A stretch of DNA of 6,246 nucleotides from AC-50 sp035640455 (GTDB taxonomy: Bacteria; Actinomycetota; Thermoleophilia; Gaiellales; Gaiellaceae), in NCBI GenBank assembly GCA_035640455.1, contig DASQWB010000147.1, positions 1-6,246 on the forward strand. Direction: 5' to 3'. Below the pieces are notes generated by a model. The model made no database searches and was not told where the DNA came from. It worked only from the letters and a program-made list of their open reading frames with translations. This document shows, piece by piece, positions 1 through 5,263 of the stretch (positions within the stretch are counted from its first letter, which is position 1; every line of letters begins with the position of its first letter). Made by a program: the position numbers and the translations under genes.

Positions 1-242
1 AGCTTCGTGAGGGTGACGCCGGTGTAGCCGGAGGCGTGGTCGGCGTTGTAGGCCTCCATGCCGGGGACGGCGGCGCGGACGTTGGCCTGCGCGGCCGACT
101 TGTTGGCCCGGTTCTTGAAGCTCAGGTACGAGGGGATCGCGATCGCCAGCAGGATGCCGAGGATGATGATGACGACGAGCAGCTCGATGAGGGTGAAGCC
201 GCTCTCGTCCGAGGCGATGCGCTTCCGCAGGGTGCTGATCAT
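1..242 (-). CDS. Type IV pilin / pseudopilin, partial (C-terminus beyond window)
   Basis: This encodes a pilus fibre subunit, made as an inner-membrane prepilin and cut by prepilin peptidase. The 80 visible residues begin MISTLRKRIASDESG, a short basic leader, followed by the class III cleavage site G15^F16 and the hallmark FTLIELLVV segment with Glu at mature position +5 (E20). A hydrophobic helix runs to about residue 37 and ends in the AIPSYLSFKNRA stretch typical of major pilins. An amphipathic helix follows (residues 48-66). The ATG at 240-242 is fixed by the leader length and by a GGAAGGAG Shine-Dalgarno nine bases upstream. The gene is divergent from pilT. The variable C-terminal domain is missing because the window ends, so major pilin (PilA) and pseudopilin cannot be separated with certainty; the IPSYL motif favours a PilA-type subunit. 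Confidence 0.93.
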   Translation of the reverse strand, partial: MISTLRKRIASDESGFTLIELLVVIIILGILLAIAIPSYLSFKNRANKSAAQANVRAAVPGMEAYNADHASGYTGVTLTK

Positions 243-392
243 TCGGTCAGGCTCCTTCCAGGGTCGAAATGGGTGGCGCCTGCCAAATCGGCTTTCCGCG
301 GGCGCTGATGGAGCCTCGAACGGGGGAACGGACCCCGATACACCACCCGTCAAGGGGCGGCACGCAACTGCCGATGACTCGCTCGGAGAGTC
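243..392. promoter_or_regulatory. Divergent intergenic region between pilin and pilT
   Basis: These 150 bases separate two genes transcribed away from each other, so promoters for both directions are expected here. I see no convincing paired -35/-10 on either strand. On the minus strand there is an isolated TTGACG (348-353) without a TANNNT box 16-18 bases downstream. Short inverted repeats are present, for example CGGGG/CCCCG at 321-325 and 333-337 with a 7-base spacer, and the pilT start hairpin at 374-394. Role as a promoter region is inferred from gene layout only. Confidence 0.5.
252..259 (-). promoter_or_regulatory. Strong ribosome binding site of the pilin gene
   Basis: On the minus strand this reads GGAAGGAG, a near-perfect anti-16S match, nine bases before the pilin ATG. 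It is stronger than most other ribosome sites in the window, which fits a gene whose product is needed in large amounts. Confidence 0.75.
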
Positions 393-394
393 AT
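374..394 (+). promoter_or_regulatory. Inverted repeat over the pilT ribosome site and start codon
   Basis: ATGACTC (374-380) and GAGTCAT (388-394) are perfect 7-base inverted repeats around the loop GCTCGGA. The right arm covers part of the GGAGAG Shine-Dalgarno (385-390) and the first two bases of the pilT ATG (393-394). In mRNA this could fold into a hairpin hiding the start site; in DNA it could be an operator. The symmetry is seen directly; any function is inferred. Confidence 0.45.
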
Positions 395-1544
395 GTCGCA
401 GACCCTTTTGGCAATCGACGAGCTGCTCGAGCAGATGGTGGCGCGCGGCGCCTCCGATCTGCACCTGAGCGCGGGTGCGCCGCCCACGCTACGCGTGCGC
501 GGGGAGATGAACCGGCTCGAGGAGTACGGCAAGCTCATGCCGAACGAGATCCAGCAGCTCCTCTATCGGGTCCTCTCGAGCGAGCAGCAGAAGCGGCTCG
601 AGATCGACCGGCAGCTCGACCTCTCGCACGCGGTGCCGGGCCTCGCCCGCTTCCGCGTCAACGTCTACTTCCAGCGCGAGTCGCTCGGAGCCGCGTTCCG
701 CCTCATCCCCGAGCAGCTGAAGACGCTCGAGGAGCTGCACCTGCCCGGGACGCTGCACGAGTTCGCGGCCCAGCCGCGCGGGCTCGTCCTCGTCACGGGC
801 CCGACCGGCTCCGGTAAGTCGACGACGCTCGCGGCCCTCATCGACGAGATCAACCGCACGCGCGCCGAGCACATCCTCACGATCGAGGACCCGATCGAGT
901 TCGTGCACCGTCACAAGCGGTCGCTCGTCAACCAGCGTGAGATCGGTCCCGACGCTCGCAGCTTCGCGGAGGCGTTGCGCGCGGCGCTGCGCCAGGACCC
1001 CGACGTGATCCTCCTCGGCGAGATGCGCGACCTCGAGACGATCGCCACCGCCCTCACCGCGGCCGAGACCGGCCATCTCGTCTTCGCCACGCTGCACACG
1101 CAGAGCGCCGCCGGGACGATCGACCGGATCATCGACGTCTTCCCGGCCGAGCAGCAAGAGCAGGTGCGCGTCCAGATCGCGACCTCCCTCCAGGGTGTCG
1201 TCACCCAGGCACTCCTGCCGACGGTCGACGGGGCCGGCCGCGTTCCCGCGCTCGAGATCCTCATCCCCGACGACGCGATCCGGAACCTGATCCGCCAGGG
1301 GAAGGTCGAGCAGATCTACTCGGTCATGCAGACGGCCACGAGCCGCGGCATGCAGACGATGGAGCAGTCGCTCGCCGAGCTCACGCTGCGCGGCGTGATC
1401 GCGAAGGACGTCGCCGTTGCCACCTCGAGCCGGCGCGACCAGCTCGAGGGCCTGCTCGAGCGGGCCGGCTTCGTCGATCCGCGCGCCGCGGCCGAGGCGG
1501 AGCCGCCGCCGCTCGCCGCCGGCCTGCGGCTCGCGGGCGGCTAG
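393..1544 (+). CDS. pilT: PilT, type IV pilus retraction ATPase
   Basis: PilT is a cytoplasmic hexameric ATPase that drives pilus depolymerisation and retraction (twitching, DNA uptake, surface sensing). The 383-residue product has the full family signature: an N-terminal domain with ASDLHLSAG (20-28), Walker A GPTGSGKST (136-144), Asp box TIEDPIEF (163-170), Walker B VILLGEMRD (205-213) and His box ETGHLVFATLHT (225-236). The C-terminal AIRNLI motif (295-300), linked to retraction in PilT, and the following VEQIYS and MQTMEQSLAEL blocks separate it from the extension ATPase PilB. The last 25 or so residues form an Ala/Pro-rich tail beyond the usual end of about 345-360 residues. The ATG follows GGAGAG by two bases, closer than ideal, and the start lies in a 7-base inverted repeat. 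It is the first gene of the rightward cluster, 98 bases before pilM. Confidence 0.97.
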   Translation: MSQTLLAIDELLEQMVARGASDLHLSAGAPPTLRVRGEMNRLEEYGKLMPNEIQQLLYRVLSSEQQKRLEIDRQLDLSHAVPGLARFRVNVYFQRESLGAAFRLIPEQLKTLEELHLPGTLHEFAAQPRGLVLVTGPTGSGKSTTLAALIDEINRTRAEHILTIEDPIEFVHRHKRSLVNQREIGPDARSFAEALRAALRQDPDVILLGEMRDLETIATALTAAETGHLVFATLHTQSAAGTIDRIIDVFPAEQQEQVRVQIATSLQGVVTQALLPTVDGAGRVPALEILIPDDAIRNLIRQGKVEQIYSVMQTATSRGMQTMEQSLAELTLRGVIAKDVAVATSSRRDQLEGLLERAGFVDPRAAAEAEPPPLAAGLRLAGG

Positions 1545-1550
1545 GAGGAA
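1543..1550 (+). promoter_or_regulatory. Strong Shine-Dalgarno at the pilT stop codon
   Basis: AGGAGGAA overlaps the pilT TAG stop (1542-1544) and lies three bases before a GTG at 1554. It is the best ribosome site in the rightward cluster, yet it does not serve pilM, whose ATG is 93 bases further on in another frame. It therefore points to the short ORF that follows. Confidence 0.5.
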
Positions 1551-1553
1551 CGG

Positions 1554-1640
1554 GTGAAGCCAATCGTGTCGACCGGTCGGTTCAGACGGACGTGCGGGGA
1601 ACCCGCACGTCCTGACGACGGCACTGCAAGCGGCGCCTGA
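1554..1640 (+). CDS. Possible 28-codon leader ORF before pilM
   Basis: A GTG placed correctly behind AGGAGGAA opens a frame of 28 codons (MKPIVSTGRFRRTCGEPA and onward) that ends in TGA two bases before the pilM ATG. pilM itself lacks a recognisable Shine-Dalgarno, so reinitiation by ribosomes leaving this ORF would explain how it is translated. The ORF is in frame with pilT, just after its stop. The peptide is Arg/Gly-rich with one Cys and resembles no family I know; it may act only by being translated. Against it: it is very short and its middle codons are a hairpin, so coding sequence is not independently constrained. It could equally be chance in a structured leader. Confidence 0.3.
   Translation: MKPIVSTGRFRRTCGEPARPDDGTASGA
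1570..1612 (+). promoter_or_regulatory. Palindrome and strong 11-bp hairpin between pilT and pilM
   Basis: CGACCGGTCG (1570-1579) is a perfect 10-base palindrome. Just downstream, GGACGTGCGGG (1588-1598) and CCCGCACGTCC (1602-1612) form a perfect 11-base-pair stem with a GAA loop. TCA/TGA (1582-1584 with 1613-1615) can extend the stem past a three-base bulge. No U-tract follows, so it is not a classical intrinsic terminator. Possible roles are partial termination or attenuation, mRNA processing or protection that sets the pilT:pilM ratio, or translational control with the short ORF spanning it. Confidence 0.6.
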
Positions 1641-1642
1641 GC

Positions 1643-3205
1643 ATGGACTGGAAGAAGGAGATCAAGCTCTCTGACCTCGTCGGACGCAAGCGGGCGCCGA
1701 CGCCCCCGGCCGAGAAGCCCGTCCCGTTCTGGAAGAAGGAGATCTCGTTTCGCCGCAAGCCGAAGGCCGGGGCGGTCGAGCTCCGTCCGGTCGCCGACGA
1801 GGATTGGGTCCGCGAGCAGCTCGCGCTGGCCGCGGCAGCCGCCGCCGCGCCGGCGCCGCTCCCGCCGGCCGAGGGCATCCACTCGCCCGTCCCGGCCTCG
1901 GAGCTTCCTCCTCTGCCGAAGGAGAAGAGGCCGAAGCAGTCGCTACTCAAGAAGGAATTTTCGTTCGGGCGGAAGCCCAAGGCCGAGAAGCTCCCGAGCG
2001 AGCCGAAGGAGAAGAAGCCGAAGAAGTCCCTGCTGAAGAAGGAGATCTCCTTCGCGCGGAACGCGAAGGCCGAGAAGCCGCCGAAGGAGCCGAAGGCCCC
2101 GCGACCGCGCGGAGCGAAGCAGCTTGCCGCGGCTCGCAAGGCGCCGAAACGGCTCGTCGGCCTGAAGATCGGCGCGTCGCAGCTCGCCGCGGCGCGCGTC
2201 GCGAACAACGGCCGAGCGGAGCTCCTCCAGGTCGCCCGTGAGCCGCTCGAGCCCGGCGTCGTCGTCGGCGGCGAGCTGCGGGATCCCGAGGCGCTCGCGG
2301 TCGCGCTCAAGGCGTTCTTCCGCAAGCACAGGCTGCCGCGGCGCGGCGTCCGGCTCGGCATCGCCAACAACCGGATCGGCGTCCGAACGCTGGACGTCGT
2401 CGGCATCTCCGACCCGAAGCAGCTCGCGAACGCGATCCGCTTCCGCGCCCAGGAGGCGCTGCCGATCCCAATCGACGAAGCGGTCCTCGACTACCGGATC
2501 CTCAGCGAGTCGGAGACCGGGGAGGGCCAGCGGATCTGCCGAGTGCTGCTCGTCGTCGCGTACCGCGAGCTCGTCGACCGCTACGTCGCCGCCTGCCGGA
2601 AGGCCGGGATCTGGGTCGTCGGGATCGACCTCGAGGCATTCGCGCTCCTGCGCTCGCTCGCGCCGCCGCGCGCCGAGGACGCCGAGGCGCCCGAGGCCGC
2701 GCTCGTCGCGGTCGCGATCGGCCACGACCGCTCGACCTTTGCCGTCTCGGACGGCCGTTCCTGCGAGTTCACCCGCGTCCTCGAGTGGGGAGGAGCCACC
2801 CTCGACGGGGCCGTCGCGCAAGCGCTCGACCTAAGCGCGCCGGAGGCGGAGCCGATCAAGCGCTCGCTCTCGCTCGCCGACGGCCCGGCGCCCGAGGGAC
2901 TCACCGAGGAGGAGGCGACGGCCGCCCGGGAGGCGATTCGGCGCCAGGTGCAGACCTTCGCGCGGGAGCTCGTCTCCTCGCTCCAGTTCTACCAGGGGCA
3001 GCCCGGCTCGCTCGGCATCGGCGAGATCGTCCTCACCGGCGGCACCGCGCACCTCGGCGGGCTCGCCGACGACCTCGAACGCCTGATCGGCGTGCGCGTC
3101 CGCGTCGGCGACCCGCTCGCGCGGGTGAGGGTCGGAAAGCGCGTCCGTGACCCCGAGCCGGTCGGCTCGCTCGCCGTCGCGATCGGTCTCGGGATCGAGG
3201 ACTAG
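1643..3205 (+). CDS. pilM: PilM, actin-like pilus platform protein with a repeat-bearing N-terminal extension
   Basis: PilM is the cytoplasmic actin-like component of the T4P alignment complex and binds the N-terminal tail of PilN. The PilM fold starts near residue 169 (RLVGLKIGASQLAAARV) and runs to residue 520: PilM-like blocks FRAQEALPIPIDEAVLDY (267-284) and AGIWVVGIDLEAFALLR (321-337), the phosphate-2 region VAIGHDRSTFAV (357-368), EWGGATLDGA (381-390), and the adenosine-side IVLTGGTAHLGGL (462-474). The Asp expected in phosphate loop 1 (GxDIG) is Lys175 and the Asp of loop 2 (DIG) is Ala358, so ATP handling may differ. Residues 1-168 are an extra Lys/Pro/Ala-rich, probably disordered region with four KKE-type motifs; ordinary PilM is about 350 residues. 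ATG 1643 is the only plausible start, since an in-frame TGA lies at 1613. No Shine-Dalgarno is visible. pilN follows after seven bases. Confidence 0.92.
   Translation: MDWKKEIKLSDLVGRKRAPTPPAEKPVPFWKKEISFRRKPKAGAVELRPVADEDWVREQLALAAAAAAAPAPLPPAEGIHSPVPASELPPLPKEKRPKQSLLKKEFSFGRKPKAEKLPSEPKEKKPKKSLLKKEISFARNAKAEKPPKEPKAPRPRGAKQLAAARKAPKRLVGLKIGASQLAAARVANNGRAELLQVAREPLEPGVVVGGELRDPEALAVALKAFFRKHRLPRRGVRLGIANNRIGVRTLDVVGISDPKQLANAIRFRAQEALPIPIDEAVLDYRILSESETGEGQRICRVLLVVAYRELVDRYVAACRKAGIWVVGIDLEAFALLRSLAPPRAEDAEAPEAALVAVAIGHDRSTFAVSDGRSCEFTRVLEWGGATLDGAVAQALDLSAPEAEPIKRSLSLADGPAPEGLTEEEATAAREAIRRQVQTFARELVSSLQFYQGQPGSLGIGEIVLTGGTAHLGGLADDLERLIGVRVRVGDPLARVRVGKRVRDPEPVGSLAVAIGLGIED
1649..2113 (+). 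repeat. Four KKE(I/F)SF-type motifs, two in a 29-residue tandem repeat, within pilM
   Basis: The motif occurs at residues 3-17 (WKKEIKLSDLVGRKR), 30-42 (WKKEISFRRKPKA), 102-114 (LKKEFSFGRKPKA) and 131-143 (LKKEISFARNAKA). Copies 3 and 4 sit in adjacent 29-residue units (bases 1940-2026 and 2027-2113) that both begin SLLKKE and share KAEK.P.EPK downstream. The units have diverged at DNA level while the motif core is kept, which suggests selection on the peptide. Spacing between copies 1-2 and 2-3 is irregular. The pattern looks like repeated short linear binding motifs on a flexible tether. Confidence 0.85.
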
Positions 3206-3212
3206 GCGGGCC

Positions 3213-3830
3213 GTGCGCGCCGTCAACCTCCTGCCGCGGGACGACCGCGCGAAGCGCACCCCGGCCGAGAACGCGCCGATCTTCGTCGGGCTCGGCCTGC
3301 TGCTCGTCGTATCGATCGCGCTCTCCGTCATGTTCCTCGGGGCCAGCTCGTCCGTGACGGACAAGCGGCACGCGCTCGGCGACGCGAAAGCACGGCTCGC
3401 CGTGCTGCCGCCGCTGCCGAAGGCCCAGACCGCCGTCGAGGCCGGGCTCGCCGGCGAGCAGAAGGCCCGCGTCTCGGCCGTGACCTCTGCGCTCTCGCGG
3501 CGGGTGTCGTGGGACCGCGTGCTGCGCGAGTTCGCGACCGTGCTGCCGAGCGACGTCTGGCTGACGAGCCTGTCCGCAAAGGCCCCGGCCTCGCCCGCTT
3601 CGGCCACGCCTCCCGCGGCCGTCGCGCCGGGCACGGCGCCGACCGGCTTCACCATCAACGGCTACACGTACTCGCAGGACGGCGTCGCGCGGCTGCTCTC
3701 GCGCCTGAGCGTCCTTCCCGACCTCCACAACGTCCAGCTCCAGACGAGCTCGCTGTCGAAGGTCGGCCGGCAACGCGTCGTCCAGTTCGTGATCCTCGCC
3801 GACGTCTCGCCGCCGGGAGCGGCCTCGTGA
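3213..3830 (+). CDS. pilN: PilN, pilus alignment complex protein
   Basis: PilN is a single-pass inner-membrane protein whose cytoplasmic tail docks into PilM and whose outer domain pairs with PilO. The GTG at 3213 is chosen because it gives MRAVNLLPRDDR, the conserved (I/V)NLLP PilM-binding peptide at the extreme N-terminus; a longer frame from ATG 3147 would bury this peptide and overlap pilM. One membrane helix spans residues 23-44, then a helical, probably coiled-coil segment (48-95), then the ferredoxin-like fold. That fold includes WDRVLREFATVLPSDVWLTSL (100-120), interrupted by an Ala/Pro-rich loop (123-143), and GFTINGYTYSQDGVARLLSRL (145-165). The 205-residue length is normal. GAGG lies 12 bases upstream, a weak site, so coupling to pilM is likely. 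The stop overlaps the pilO start. Confidence 0.93.
   Translation: MRAVNLLPRDDRAKRTPAENAPIFVGLGLLLVVSIALSVMFLGASSSVTDKRHALGDAKARLAVLPPLPKAQTAVEAGLAGEQKARVSAVTSALSRRVSWDRVLREFATVLPSDVWLTSLSAKAPASPASATPPAAVAPGTAPTGFTINGYTYSQDGVARLLSRLSVLPDLHNVQLQTSSLSKVGRQRVVQFVILADVSPPGAAS
3815..3819 (+). promoter_or_regulatory. Ribosome binding site deciding the pilO start
   Basis: GGGAG lies seven bases before GTG 3827, inside the end of pilN. It supports the GTGA overlap start for pilO over far upstream in-frame starts that would cover half of pilN. Confidence 0.55.
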
Positions 3831-4486
3831 GGACGACGAAGCAGCGGCTGCCGCTGGCGGCGCAGATCGCGCTCGTCGTCGTCGGCGTGCTCGTGCTCGG
3901 CGCCGCCGCGTACTTCGGCCTGGTGCGCCCGAAGAACGGCGAGGCGGTACGCCTCCAGAAGGAGGTCGACGCCACGCAGGCGCAGATCGACGACTACACG
4001 ACGAAGAGTCTCGCCGCCAAGGGCCGGCCGAAGATCCGGAGCGCCGATCTCTTCCGGCTCGCGAAGGCGATGCCGAGCCAGGCCGACATGTCCGGCGTCC
4101 TCCTCCAGCTGAACCAGATCGCCGCCGATACGGGAATCACGTTCCAGTCGATCGCCCCCCAGAACTCGGTTCCGATCACCGGCTACCAGGCGGTGCCGAT
4201 CCAGCTGACCTTCGAGGGCAACTTCTACAGCCTCGTCGACTTCCTCTTCCGGCTCCGAAACCTCGTCGACGTCGAGCACGGGCAGCTGAACGCGACCGGC
4301 CGGCTCTTCGCGATCGACACGCTGAGCTTCGACGAGGCGCAGGAGGGCTTCCCGCAGATCTCGGCGACGCTCGTCGTCGACGCCTTCGTCTACGGCACGC
4401 AGACGCCTGCGACGGCCACGCCGACGACGACCACTACCTCCATGTCCTCGACGACCACCACTGCGACGACCACCACGACGCCCTGA
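3827..4486 (+). CDS. pilO: PilO, pilus alignment complex protein with Thr-rich tail
   Basis: PilO forms heterodimers with PilN and aligns the pilus machine across the cell envelope. GTG 3827 overlaps the pilN stop as GTGA. The 219-residue product has a short basic cytoplasmic N-terminus, one membrane helix (11-32), a coiled coil (about 36-62), and the PilO ferredoxin-like domain (about 72-190) with the family blocks VLLQLNQIAADTGITFQSI (91-109), VPIQLTFEGNFYSLVDFLF (123-141) and LFAIDTLSF (160-168). Residues 191-219 form a low-complexity tail of Thr with a few Ala, Ser and Pro, which ordinary PilO lacks; by topology it lies outside the membrane. The stop TGA shares its last base with the ATG of the next gene. 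Confidence 0.92.
   Translation: MRTTKQRLPLAAQIALVVVGVLVLGAAAYFGLVRPKNGEAVRLQKEVDATQAQIDDYTTKSLAAKGRPKIRSADLFRLAKAMPSQADMSGVLLQLNQIAADTGITFQSIAPQNSVPITGYQAVPIQLTFEGNFYSLVDFLFRLRNLVDVEHGQLNATGRLFAIDTLSFDEAQEGFPQISATLVVDAFVYGTQTPATATPTTTTTSMSSTTTTATTTTTP
4397..4483 (+). repeat. Thr-rich low-complexity tail of PilO (ACG/ACC codon runs)
   Basis: About 29 codons made mostly of ACG and ACC, broken by Pro, Ala, Ser and one Met, encode the end of PilO. The codon triplets alternate irregularly, so this is not a simple microsatellite, though slippage could change its length. A similar run ends the next protein. Confidence 0.75.
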
Positions 4487-5262
4487 TGGCCAAGAAGCTC
4501 GACCCAAAGGCGAAGGCCAAGCGCGAGAAGGTGATCGCCGCCGCCGCGGGTGTCGTCCTGCTCGGCGTGCTCGCGTTCGCCGTCCCGATGACGATGAAGC
4601 AGCTGAAGGCGCAGAACGCCACACCGGCCGCGGCGGCCGCCACCGCGCCGGCGACGACCACGACTCCGACTGTGAGCAGCGAGCTGGCATCGGCGACCGG
4701 GCCGTCCGTGAGCCTCGGCCAGCTCGGCTCCTTCAGCCGCTTCGACAGCAAGGACCCCTTCACGCAGCAGGTCGATCCGAAGGACCTCGGCGGCTCGGCC
4801 GATTCCGGGGGCGGCTCCGGCTCGCGCGAGGCGGGCTCGGTCGCACCGCGTCCGTCGGGTTCGTCCGGATCGACGGCCTCGCCGCCTCCTCCCCGTGTCC
4901 CGGCGCCGCTGCCGACCTCGGCCGTCATCACGGTGAACGGCGGCCCGCCGCAGCGGATCACCGTCGGCCAGGACTTCCCGCTGCCGCCGTTCGACCCACT
5001 CTTCCACCTCGTCGCCCTCACGCGCAAGGCAGCCAAGATCTCGATCTCCGGCGGCTCCCTCGACGACGGCAAGGCGACCGTGGCCCTGCGCAAGGGCCGG
5101 CCGCTGACGCTCATGAACACGGCCGACGGGACGCGCTACGAGCTGCGGCTCCTGTGGCTCGGAACAAGCGTTCCGCCGGCGAGCATCCTTCCGCCGGCCC
5201 CGGCCACGGGCTCCGGCTCGTCGGCCGCGACGACGACGACCACGACCACGACGGCTCCCTGA
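4486..5262 (+). CDS. Single-pass membrane protein in the PilP position (PilP-like, tentative)
   Basis: The 258-residue product starts at an ATG sharing one base with the pilO stop (TGATG). No Shine-Dalgarno is visible, so termination-reinitiation is likely. A Lys-rich cytoplasmic end (1-15) precedes one membrane helix (17-34). A long flexible linker follows (44-143; Ala/Thr, then Ser/Gly, then Pro-rich) containing the island SFSRFDSKDPFTQQ (82-95), and then a compact, probably beta-rich domain (144-226, ITVGQDFPLPPF and later RYELRLLWLG). The end has eight consecutive Thr. PilP in Proteobacteria also has an (R/K)DPF motif, a disordered linker and a C-terminal beta domain, and follows pilO; but PilP is a lipoprotein and no lipobox is present here. 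I infer a functional counterpart of PilP in a secretin-free envelope. Homology is unproven. Confidence 0.7.
   Translation: MAKKLDPKAKAKREKVIAAAAGVVLLGVLAFAVPMTMKQLKAQNATPAAAAATAPATTTTPTVSSELASATGPSVSLGQLGSFSRFDSKDPFTQQVDPKDLGGSADSGGGSGSREAGSVAPRPSGSSGSTASPPPPRVPAPLPTSAVITVNGGPPQRITVGQDFPLPPFDPLFHLVALTRKAAKISISGGSLDDGKATVALRKGRPLTLMNTADGTRYELRLLWLGTSVPPASILPPAPATGSGSSAATTTTTTTTAP
5230..5259 (+). repeat. Thr run at the end of the PilP-like protein
   Basis: Eight Thr codons (ACG and ACC mixed) followed by Ala-Pro close the protein, echoing the PilO tail. The same protein also carries a shorter Thr cluster just after its membrane helix (residues 57-60). Confidence 0.7.
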
Positions 5263-5263
5263 C

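Noticed and set aside
325..351. Possible ECF-type promoter for pilT: GGAAC (325-329) and CGTC (348-351)
   Set aside because: The 18-base spacing is longer than usual for such sites, the motifs are short and GC-rich, and there is no second copy or cognate sigma gene in view.
348..353. TTGACG on the minus strand as a -35 box for the pilin gene
   Set aside because: No TANNNT element lies 16-18 bases downstream on that strand; a lone hexamer is not enough.
36..468. Plus-strand open frames across the pilin gene and the intergenic region
   Set aside because: They run antisense to a clear prepilin N-terminus and have no family features of their own.
489..1157. Long antisense open frame inside pilT, and similar ones across pilM, pilN, pilO and the following gene
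   Set aside because: High-GC genes routinely leave long open frames on the other strand. The translations are Arg/Asp/Gly/Val-rich without recognisable motifs, while the plus-strand frames give full family signatures.
3147..3212. Longer PilN starting at ATG 3147
   Set aside because: It would overlap pilM by 59 bases with an Arg/Ser-rich, shadow-like leader and would bury the NLLP docking peptide that should be at the N-terminus.
4408..4483. ACG/ACC-rich stretch as a microsatellite or CRISPR-like array
   Set aside because: It is in frame at the end of PilO, encodes a Thr tail, and has no constant repeat-spacer structure.
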